A stretch of DNA of 64,000 nucleotides from the NCBI GenBank assembly GCA_032164245.1, contig JAVMKO010000003.1, positions 4,536,651 through 4,600,650 on the forward strand, given 5' to 3'. The notes below the pieces were generated by a model that did not search any database, was not told the DNA's origin, and worked only from the letters and a program-made list of their open reading frames with translations. Of this stretch, positions 1 to 11,100 are shown one piece after another. Each line of letters starts with the position of its first letter. The stretch's first letter is position 1. Position numbers and translations under genes: made by a program. This stretch comes from Sternotherus odoratus. Taxonomy: Eukaryota > Chordata > Testudines > Kinosternidae.

Positions 1-1349
1 AGCCCCCCCCCCCCCCTCCAGTCTCCTCCCTCCCGCTTCAGAGAACGGGCAGGGTCTCGCTCATGCTGGTGTCTGTCAGGAGAATGGGAGGTCTGGACCC
101 CTCTTCTAATATTACAAATGGGAAAACCACCAGGGACGCGGCCGTTCTGCGGACGTGCCCCATGGTGTGTATGGGACAGCAGCGGAGCATGTACGGGGGT
201 CTCTCCTGCAGCGGGAGCTTTACTGGGCTTTGGATACAAATCCCTGCATGAGTTAGTCTGGGTGTCCGGAGCAGCACGCGGGCAGGGAGGATAGAGTCCC
301 TTAATGTAGTGGATTCCTCCCGGAAAGCCTGAGGTACAAGTGCTGGGAACCCCTGTTTTAATGGGGAGCCGGCTTGTTGGGCTGGGCCCCTCCCCTTCTT
401 ATTTATTCGGAATTGTTTGTTCTAATTATCTGGCCTAACAGATTGGGATGAACCAACTAAGAATTGCGCGGGGGGGGGGGAGGGGAGGCGAGGGGGGAGG
501 ACTGGCTTTCCGAAAGAGTCTGCGCCTGGGAGCACTGGCTGTTTGGAAGCTGTGGGGCTTGGCGAGCGGGGTGCATTGGGACAGCTGCTTCAATGCGGGT
601 CTTCCTGAACAGCTGGGAGGCCACATACATTCCTGGAGAGAGGAGAGCGTAACCCTGCCCGTAGCTGCCGTGTACGATAGATCGGCAAGACTATTCCGGG
701 AGCCCTGAATGCCCCGCTCCTTTTTTTTAGCAGCGGCTCGGTTCCCAAGTAGTGGAGGGAGACGTAGGTGGTTAAAAATAGGCGTCTGCAGCTGTGGGAA
801 ATGTGCGTGCCCCGCCACTGGCCCACTCTCTGCACGCCGGCTTGGCTCGCACTAGCAACAGGCAAGCCCCGGAGTGGCCAGGCCTGTGAGTCTCTGCCAC
901 CGCCCTGCCCAGAACGCTTGGAAACCGGGTGAAAGTGGCGTAACTGGACTCGCATTCAGACCATCCGTCGCTAAAGGCCCAGCTAAGCTCTTCCGTGGGG
1001 AGGGGGCCTGCTGGTGCCCCCCATTATAAAGTGCACCCCCTGTGTATCGCTGAAGAGCCCAGCAGCCTCTGGGCCCTTAACTGAAAAAGGCGCTGCAAGA
1101 GTCCATATCATCAGCCTTCTGTGCCGTCTGGGGGAACGTTTGTCTTCAGGTCGATGGAGCCTTTGGGTTCCTGGGGGAGGGGATCTCCCTGCCAAACCAG
1201 AGTCCCAGCTCTGGCTGGGCCAGGGGTGATCTGAGAGAGGCTTGACTGTGGTATTTCTGCCCCCTGTTGCCATCCTGGCCAGACCCTGTAGCCGCAGGAC
1301 GGTGGGAGGAGGCAGATTCTCTGCCCCTCTCTGAGATTTTCCATCCGGG
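1..1349. other. GC-rich 5' region without a recognised exon
   Basis: The stretch opens with a C-run (3-16) and holds a G-run at about 471-480. It probably lies in a ZNF395 intron, because the exon at 1895 starts in mid-codon. I found no frame resembling the family's N-terminal part. Confidence 0.5.
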
Positions 1350-1505
1350 GCTCTCAAAACGCTTTACAACAGTGATTAACTGAATCCTGTGAGGTAGGCA
1401 GCAGTCGCTGCATTTTACGGAGGAGGCGCAGGGCCGTGCCGTGCAGTGAATCGTTGATAGAGCTGGGTGTAGAATCCAGGGCTCCGGGCTGGCAGTCCTG
1501 TACGG
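1350..1505 (-). repeat. MIR/CORE-SINE-like fragment
   Basis: The order 'aaaacgctttacaacag', 'cctgtgaggtaggcag', 'cattttacggaggagg', 'agagctgggtgtagaatcca' matches the reverse complement of a MIR-type element (TTTACAGATG..CACAGGG region). It is strongly diverged. Confidence 0.55.
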
Positions 1506-1894
1506 TGGGGAGAAGGTGAATGTTACACAGGTGGTTTTGATCCTGAGGCTTGAAGTTTAAGTTTTGGGTCAAGGGTCTCTATTCTGCTTGCATCGCTGCC
1601 ATCTTTAATGGTGAGGTAACCCTGGGGGAAGCGGATTATGTTTCTCTCCACCGTGTCTGATCCACAGAGGATGAGAGTGTTGCTGGCACTTGCTTGAGCT
1701 GTAGAGACAGATGCTTGTAGCTCCAGGAGCCCATGGTTCAATCCTGGAGGTGGGTCAGGATGGAGGTAATCGAACCGACCGACTGGAGAGGGGCAGGGGG
1801 CTGGGAGCAGAGCCGCTGCATCCCACAGGCAGGAGCTGTGTTTGTGCCGATTGGTTTTAATGTCTGTTCTCTTCTCCTCTTTCCCCTGGATCAG

Positions 1895-2130
1895 CGTCCC
1901 AGGCAGCCTGTGACTCGTGGAAGGAGAGTGGTGACGTGTCCGACAGCGGCAGCAGCACCACCAGTGGGCACTGGAGTGGTGGCAGTGACATCTCCACCCC
2001 ATCACCCCCACACCCTGAAGCCAGCCCCAAGTACTCAAGCGAGGCCTTGAGCTCCCCCCAGGCTGACGACGGCTTTGAGACAGACTCGGATCCCTTTCTT
2101 CTCGATGAGCCTGCCCCAAGAAAGAGAAAG
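1895..2130 (+). CDS. ZNF395: ZNF395 exon with Ser-rich region and PRKRK
   Basis: The acceptor is the pyrimidine-rich tract ending ggatcag at 1894 and the donor is gtacag at 2131. The exon starts with two bases that complete a codon from an upstream exon, then holds 78 codons and ends in phase 0. It encodes [18 protein letters not shown], a Ser/Thr/Pro-rich stretch, an acidic [15 protein letters not shown] segment and the basic PRKRK at its end, a likely nuclear signal together with the next exon. The incoming phase shows that this is not the first coding exon. Confidence 0.9.
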
Positions 2131-5100
2131 GTACAGGGGGCAGGAGGGGCAGGGGCAACTTTTTCTGTGAACCCTGTCCTGGGATCTGCACTGCCGAGTG
2201 AAACTGACAAGGTGTTTGTCAGTTTCACTGTCTCTGAAGCTGGCAGGAGAGAGGGGAAGCAAAGTGCCTCTTACTACCCGGGTGCAAGCTTCACCTTGAT
2301 GTCCCAGAGCAGGAAGGGTGCTGGGGATGGGAGAAGGGACGAGACCCCAGGGATACGAAGGGGATTGGTGAGGAAGAAGAGACAGGAGTCCAAGGGTCAG
2401 GTGCCTGCCATCTCCCCAGATCCTGCTAGTAACTCAGGAGTGCTCCCTGCTCCCATCCACTCATGTGCTTTGCTCATCAGCATTTCATCCTCTGCCTGAC
2501 ATCTGTGGCTAGAGTAGGGAGCCGGCGCCGGTCAGGGGAGTGCTCCATTCCATGCACAGGGCTCTCTCGGCTCAGTTCCCCCCTCTGTCCATCTGGGCCA
2601 GATGGATTAAGCACACTGATCATCGAAGGGGCCGGGGGGAGGGCGGGAGAGGAATGTATGGGTGACAAGCAGCTTTGATGTCAACTTTAGGCCAGGAGAA
2701 AGAGGAGTAGAGAGGGAGAAATGGGCAGAATGTGAGGGAGGAAGTAAATCCAGACAACCGGAATCTCTCTTGTGTCTGGCTGAAACTTGGCACCTCTGTG
2801 GACTGGCACCTTGACAGGCCAAGAGGCCCAGGAATGTGGGTGGGGTGGGGGGTGTAGATGGGATGAAACGGCAGCATCACGGAGCCTGTTTTCAGTGATC
2901 CCGAGTGAATCTTAATTCTGGGGGGCTGTTCCCGTCCCTTCGGAGCTGCGCTAGGGAGTGACCTGTCCGTGCCATGGGGCTGTCTTTCTCCTAGAACTCG
3001 GTGAAGGTGATGTACAAGTGCCTGTGGCCGAACTGTGGGAAAGTCCTGCGATCCATTGTCGGTATCAAGCGTCACATCAAGACCCAGCACCTTGGGTAAG
3101 ATCTTGAATGGCGATGAAGTTGCAGAACCCAAGCAGGGTCGGTGGGGCTGGGGGCAGAAGGAAGGAGTTTCACAGGCTCACAGAATGGAAAAGATTTGGC
3201 AGATGGTTGAGCTCATCCCTCAGAAAGGCAGGACAGAGTCTCCCCATTGGGGAGGTATTAGGTGTCAAACTGGTTCTGCCCTGGCCTGTGTGAGATGAGT
3301 TTGGAGGGTCTCAGTCCAGTGCCCACCAGTTATCTATGTCACCAAAGCCACCTTCACGGCTGTCCCTGTGTGTCAGCAGTCTCTGCAATGAGGCCAAGGA
3401 TTGAAGGGGCCCTGGAGCAGGAACGTGCCTCTCACCCTTGAAGAGAAATCCCTCTGGGGCGGCTGCTTGGTGGATAAAGCAAGTCTGTCTCCAGGGCTGC
3501 GGGTTCAGTACCTGTCACCAGCGCTGAGGGCAGATGCCAATGGATTTGCTGCTGCACTTTGTCTCCGCTAAACCTGCTGCTTGTAGGGAAAGCAGGAAAC
3601 TACCCTGGCTAGAGAACTGCTGTTGGCCCAGATGACTGGTGGCTGCCATAACCCACTTTCTAGCCCTCCCCTCTCCTCTCCTCTCAGACACCACTGGGAT
3701 GGACCAGTGCCGTAGCTCAGGTCTGTGTTCCCCACCCCACCCCTTTGCCTTCTGTGCTCTTCTCCATCTTTCCATCCTTTTCTCCCTCCCCCATCTCTCG
3801 GTGTCCCTCTTCCTTCATGGTTCCTGCTCCCTTGCTCTGTTAGCTCTTCTCCTCCTGCCTTCCACCCCCACCTTTGTCCAAGAATACAATAAGACAAGGT
3901 AGATTGGCCAAACCTCATTCTGCCCGTGTATAGCATCCATTTTCTCCAGCCTCCCTCTGTCTTGTCTGTTTTAAAGCAGAAGCGCTTTGGGACAGGCACT
4001 GTCCCATGTTTGTGTGGTGGCTGCCGCTTTGGCCAACACCAGTGAGTGAACCTGGGACCTCTACAGCTAAATTTCGAGTCTCTGCCGCCTGAGCTAAGAG
4101 TTGGGCTGGCAGTAGGGTGACCAGATGTCCGGATTTTATAGGGACAGCCCGATTTTTTTGAGTCTTTTTCTTACCTAGGCTTTGACTGCGCCCCACCCCT
4201 GTCTCGATTTTTTCACACTTGCTGTCTGGTCGCCCTAGCTGGCAGTGAAGTTGTATCAGGTTCACACAGAGGGGGATGCATAACTGACACTAGCCAGTGA
4301 GTTACATTACTTCTGTTTAGGGCCTTTGGACACAGCTGAAATATAAATAAATAACAATGACAGAAATGGGGTCGGGATAATCAGGAAGGGGAGATGGGAT
4401 GTATCTTTAATCTAAGGCCTGTTTTTGGTGTAGTGGAGCCCCCAAGTGGCGATTCAGGGTTGGTTCTCCAGGCATTGAAAATTCCCTACAGAGAAGGAAT
4501 GTAAAGTTGGGACATGAGTGAGCTGTAAGCGCCTCTGGCCAGGTCTGTGGAGGGTGGGGTGGGGTGTTGACCTAAGATACGCAACTTCAGCTATGCGAAT
4601 AGTGTAGCTGAAGTCTATGCATTTTAGGTCGACTTATTTGGCCATCCTCACAGTGGCGAGTCGACCACGACTGCTCCCCCGTCAACTCTGCTTCCGCCTC
4701 TTGAGTTGACGCGGAGAGCGCTCGGGGATTGATTTATCATGTCCAGACAAGACTTAATAAATCGATCCCCGATAGATCGATCGCTACCCGCCAATCTAGC
4801 CTCTGTCCTGTCCATCAAGGGCCCAGAGTAAAATGTGGCTGCACCTCCTGCTTTGCTCATCTTCCCAAGAAAAAATCCAGCCTCAAATGGAATTTGGTTT
4901 TGGTTTAATTTTTGTGTTCCATGGTCTCCCTGCTGTACTGTACAAATTATCGCAGAAGAGAAGCAGGGTCTGAGCATGGGTTCAAAGCCTGGCTTTGCCA
5001 CTAATTCTCTTCAGGGCCATGGACAAGTCACAGTCTGTCTGTCCCCTTGTGCCTCAGTTTCCCCATGTGCAAAATGGGGATGATTCTTCCCCCCCTGTAG

Positions 5101-8100
5101 GGATATTGTGGTGGTGTTCATTGTAAAACCTATGGCCACTGCTCAGTCCCCCGTGCCAATGTGGTTTTGCAGCCTCACATTTTCCTGTTTTGTGAAACAT
5201 TTTTTCTCTTGCCTTGTTTCCATATGAAAGCTCCAAACAAACAATGGGGGAAATTGACTATACAGAGGATGTGGGGAAATTGACAATACATGAAATACTG
5301 TACAAAATAAACATGCTGGCAATATAGAGAACAAAAACTTTTTCTAATCTCTTTCCTATACTTCTCCTGGGTTTTATTTGCAAGAATGATGAAATTAGTA
5401 AGCAGTGAGATTTTTTTTTTAAGCTGATAATGTCTGTTTAACTAGTTCACGCTTCTAAATCCCTTTGAAGATACAAAGCATCTTCCCATCGAAGTGCTAA
5501 ATATTACTGGGTCGGTGACTGCAGGCTGTTGACACCTTGAAGCTTTAGGAGACGTCTACGCAGCAGTTTGGAGTCCTCAGGAGCAAGCTTCCCAGCCCAG
5601 GTTGACAAAATGGCTGTGTCGACACCACCTTGAAGTTGTGGTTTCGGCCCCAGTCACAACCTCAAAGCATTGTCTGCACAGCTATTTTTACAGCTCTCAC
5701 GCAAGTCCCGCTAACCCAAGTCTGTCGGCCAGGTCTGGGGCGTTCGCTCCCACAGGCTCTAAAATGCTGTCCTGAGCGTCCAAAGGTTTGCTTGACACAT
5801 CTGCCATCCTTTCTGACATACGTGACTCAACACAGGCAATGCCGAGCAAAGGAACTGAAGTAACTGAATCTTTATGCAGCCAGGAAAGGGAGAAAGGAAA
5901 ATTATTCATTTCCCAAAAGCAGCTGACAACCCCGGATATGGTGGCAGGAGACGTTAGATGGTATGAACGGGGGGGTCACAAAATAGTGGCGGAACTGCCT
6001 GCTGATGTTGTGTTCTGATGTTTTACTGGATCCGCATGTGCTGTTGCTGCTGTGTGATTATTTCCTAGCCCTTTGCATCTCCCTCTGGGGGTCAGCCGGC
6101 TCTCCAGGTTTCAGTACAACTGGTGTGGGCAAGCCCGTCTGCATTCCTGCACTGAGCAATAGCTGGCTGTTGTCCTGAGCGTCAGAACTTGCTTTGTTGG
6201 CAGAGGAAGTGTTGACCGGGACACCTGGTCTCTTGGAAGAATGCGAGGCCAAAGAGACGTTGGTTTAACAGTGGAACCGAAGAAGAGAACCCTCCGCAAG
6301 GGTGACCCCACCTACCGCCTCACGCGGTCAGCTCTGAAACTCTGAGATTGAAACTGGGGCGGGTCTGGAGCCTGTGATTTTATAGTTCATGGGTTGAGTG
6401 TTGCCACCCGCATCATGCTGGCACCTCACACGGATCTGATTGGACGGGGGAGTTATTTATCCTGATGATTGACTCATACCCTTTCCCCTTTTAAACCACC
6501 ACAGAGATGGCGCAGACTCTGACCAGAGGAGGCGGGAGGAAGATTTCTACTACACCGAAGTGCAGGTGACCGAGGAAGCTGCTCCAGAGTCTGCCACCAG
6601 CCCCAACTTTGGGTCCTCGCCCGTTGTCATCCAGCAGGCCCTAGCCAAGCCAGAGGCTTTGCCTTTGGATCAGCCAACCTTGGAGTCTCACCTCCCAAAC
6701 AGTGCCCTCAGCCAGTCTGCCCCCAGTTCCTTCTGGCATATCCAGGCAGATCATGCCTATCAGGTATGTTGGCCCCTTACGGAAACATAATGGTGGATTG
6801 GCCTCTGGCATCCTCCTTCTTAGGGGCATTTGTTTTCATATCTAGTGACAAGGCTCAGAAACCAGCTGGCTACTTATAGAATCTTCCTTACCACATCAGA
6901 CGATTGGTCCATCAAGTTCAGGGTCCTGCCTCTGCAGTGACCAGTGCCCGATGCACCAGAGAAAATAACACACAGTGAATTCTGTTGTGCGTGGCAGGAA
7001 GGGGAAAAATCTCTTTCCCCGACCCAGAAGTAGATCAGCTCATCGTCTGATTCTCCTTGTTGTTTTGGCGTGGATAGCTACAAAAGTTAGTGTTCCTAAA
7101 ATGATCCATTTCTATTTTAAAATCCAGCCACAGTATTTGAGTGTACCTCCTGCTGCAGTGAGTTCCACAGATTGGTTATAGGTGACAGAGTATTTTGATG
7201 TGTTGGTTTTAAATTTACTTAGGTTTGATCCAGTGTTTCCATGATTTCCATACTACAAGACAGCATATGGGAGGAATGTCATTATGTCTTGTAAACAAAC
7301 ATTTGCAGCTTCGTTGTCCTCCTACCTGCTGACTAGTCCTCATAACTATGGAGCTGCGGATACGTAACTCTTTGTTTAAATGATCGATGGATTTCTTTTG
7401 CTAGTCTGTATAATTCAGTCATTCTCTTGCTGTGAGCGCTCTAGTTTCCAGTCACCCTGTAATTAGCCAGCTTGGTGGTATGCAGCACGTCCCTATGTAT
7501 GCAAATAAAACACAACCAGGAATGTAACTATACCGGATCCTTGCACGACCTGGGTATTAGGAGTCCCGAGTTCAGATGCCTTTAAATACGTGGGAAGCGT
7601 GGGGATCTGGTGTAACTGCTTCACTTGCAGTTCCTCATGCTGCTGATGCTGTTAGGCCTTCTCTACACACACCTCTACAGCTTTCCTGGTGTAGATGGTG
7701 TTATACTAACATAGGCGTGTTTAGGCTGGCGTAGCTTATTCCTGTATGGGGGAGGGGAATAAGCTCTACTGGTATAAGGCACCTTTATATCTAGTTGCAC
7801 GCTTGTACTGGTATAACTACATTGGTAAAAAGAAATCACACCCCTTCCCAACCTAGTAATACCAGTGAAAGACTGTGTAGAGCAAGCCCTACAGCTCAGG
7901 GTATCTCAATGTTCCGGAGGGGACAGGTTCTGGAGCTAAGGTGACATTAGCATTTCCACTGTAGCTGCCTGTCTTCAGTCACTTTCACCTTTCAGGTGTG
8001 GTCTCTGCCTGAAGGCAAACTGGGGTGGGGGCGGGCGGGTTGTGTGGAAAGTCTGGGGAAAAAAAAATATTCTGTTTTTTGAAGTGGGGGGGGGGTTGTA

Positions 8101-11100
8101 TGGGAGGGGCTGGAAATCTTATAACATTTTTCTGAGTAGCCCCCACAGCCCCATCAGCTGGGGGTTGAAATTGACAATTGTGTAACTACCTTGGAGAAAT
8201 CCGCTTCAAGTAGAAACGTTTCTCAGTGCCCGGGGCAGTGGGCTTGGAAGGAAAGAAAGCCGCCCCCTGTGAACGAGCAGTCCCTCTTCTACAGAAAGAG
8301 AGCAGTTAAGTTGGAGAGCAAGGCTTGCCCCGTAGTCAGGGCACTAGAGTGGGGACTGAGGAGATCAGGGCTCAATTCTAGACTCTGCCACAGAGTCCGT
8401 GTGACCGTGGGCAAGTCATTTAAGGGTAACATTTTCAAAAGCCCCTAAATGACTTGGGAGTTTGAATGCCATTGTCCTAAGTCTGTTGTAAAAATGGGAC
8501 TTAGGGGCTGGTCTTCACTAGGGGGGGAGATCGGCTGTAGATACGCAAATTCAGCTATGTGAATAACGTAGCTGAAATCGGCGTATCTACAACCGACTTA
8601 CCTGCCGTCCTCACGGCGGCAGCAGTCGGCGGCCGCTCCCCCGTCGACTCCAGCTTGCGCCTTTTGGTGAGCTGGACTTCCGGAGTCGACGGGGGAGCCG
8701 CTGGCGATTGATTTATCGCGTCTTGACGAGACGCGATAAATCGATCGCTCAAAGATTGGTCCCTCCCTGCTGTAGTGAAGACGAGCCCTTAGGAAATTTT
8801 ACCCCTAATCTCCTTGGTTCCCATCTGTACAAGGAGGAGGAGATTTCCTCTCCTCCCCTCTTGTCTTGTCTCTTTAGTTCTGATCTTCAGGGCTGGGTTT
8901 CCCTGTGTACATGTATCTACCCCAATGAGGCGCTGGTCTTGGCTAGGGCCTCTAGGCTCTCCCATAGTACAAATAAATAACCGTAAGGGAGGTTGCTGTG
9001 CGCATATGGTTGCTGAGGCTGCCTGCTGAAAAGTGAGCTGACGGTGCAGCCCTGCTAAGGGTGGGGGACTCTAGCTCTGGGCTCTGGAGCAGGCCAGCAG
9101 CTGTTAGGTGTCTGCCCAGTGGAGCTCAGAGGCTGTGCTGGAGTAGGGGCAAAGGCTGGTACCCCACAGCTTCTGTGGCTGGCAGGTCAGGTACCCTTTT
9201 CTGCAGACCTTAGGCCAGGTCTACACTAGCGGGGAGAGGAGGTTGAACTAAGTTACGCAACTTCAGCTAGGTGAATAGCGTAGCTGAAGTCGGTGCATCT
9301 TAGGTCGACTTACCTGGCGTCCCCACGGCGACAGCGGCTCCCCCGTCGTCTCCGCTTGCGCCTCTTGGCCAGCTGGAGTTCTGAAGTCAATGGGAGCGCC
9401 TTTGGTGATCGATTTATCGCGTCTAGACGAGACCCGATTAATTGATCCCCGAGAGATCGATCACTACTGGTGGGTAGTGAAGACCAGCCCTTAAACGGAT
9501 CCTGGAGAAGGTGTTTGGTGGGTCCTAGTGAAATCCTTCCCGTTTAAGGAATTTACCTAAGAAACCTCTCTTAAAACCTCCATTAAGAGACTATGCAGGC
9601 TGCATGGTTAAGAGCGCAAGTCAGGGAGGAGCAGTATTGAAGCTCCGGGGTTACGGTGTTTGGCCAATTCACCCTGTGAGTCAATGATAGATTGAACCCA
9701 GGAGTCCTGGCTCCCTTGTCCTTGCAGTTACCAACCCTGCCTCCGAAGGGTTAACATTTAACCGCTAACCTGTGCTCCCCTTTCCTTCTCCAGGCCTTGC
9801 CGTCTATTCAGATTCCGGTGTCACCGCACATATTCACCAGCATCAGCTGGGCTGCTGCCACCACCTCTACCATCTCTTCTCTCTCCCCAGTGAGTCATGC
9901 TTGCTTCTTGTCTCTTTACACAGTTCATTACCCAGCACCTTTGAAAGGGTGATTGGGCGGCACATAGGGAATGGGAGTTTTAAAGAGAACCCTGTTTAGC
10001 CGTTGTTACTTCCAGAAGCTTATACCTATCTCATAGAACTGGAAGGACCTTGAAAGGTCATTGAGTCCAGTCCCCTGCCTACACTAGCAGGACCAAGTAC
10101 TGTCTCCTGACAGATTTTTTTCCCCCAATTCCCTAAATGTCTCCCTCAAGGATTGAACTCGCAGCTCTGGGTTTAGCAGACCAATGCTCAAACCACGGAG
10201 CTATCCCTCCCCCCCACGTGCTGCCTGAGGGGAGATCTGTGCATTGTTGCCAGCTCAGAGGACACGGCACCACATGGTTGAGCTATGCAAGAATATATCT
10301 GTTCTCTACGCTGCTTTATGCGTGCAGTCAAACCAGTCTCCATAGGCTGTTGTGTACAGAGACTGGACAGCTCTCAGCAGCAGAGAGTGGACTCTGTCTG
10401 GTGTGTTTGACCACTCAGAGATCTGGAATTGATTCTCATGTGCAGGTTCGAAGCAGATCACTGAGCTTCAGCGAACACCAACAGCCAACACCGATGCTGA
10501 AGTCCCACCTGATCGTCGCGTCTCCTCCCAGGGCTCCCAGTGGCACCAGGTAAAGAGTTTGCAGGGAGGGGAAGCAGTGTGGGGGGAACATGCTGGTCGG
10601 AGAAGAGAAGACCAGGGGTCTACACTGGTGGTCCTCTGAGTAGGTTAGTGCCCTGCAGGGGAATTGCCCGATGTTCCTGAGAAAACCCCAAGAAGCATTA
10701 CTACGTTCAGGGGACCAGGTGCATTCCTGCCTCGTCCAGGGTTACCCTGGGGGGCCTTCCTCAGCAAAGCCCAGAGCTGACCCGTCCATCCTTCAAAAGC
10801 GGTGTGAGAATCTCCTTCAGGAGAAGTCTCCATATCTCCCAGCGCCATCCCAGAAGCCTCCTGAGGCCCCAAACCTGAGGGGTCAGTTGTTATCCTCTGC
10901 CCCCATCCATCTTGTTCCTGTTTTAAAAAGGGAAATGATGTACTGTCTGCCAGCCCCAGCTGTGGCATGGAGCGATGTGGGGCAGTATATAGATAGCTAT
11001 GGACCTCCACCGGATCATAGCTTGGGGCTCAGATTTCTGGAGTCTAGCCTTCAGGTGAAGCCACTGGGCCTTCCCACCTTGCTGATTGATGTCAGGCCCA

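Noticed and set aside
1523..2191. 222-residue minus-strand frame overlapping the first ZNF395 exon
   Set aside because: It is antisense to a clear exon and shows no family similarity.
10130..10217. A tRNA gene on the minus strand
   Set aside because: The A- and B-box-like parts belong to the head of a SINE; no proper cloverleaf with an acceptor stem is formed.
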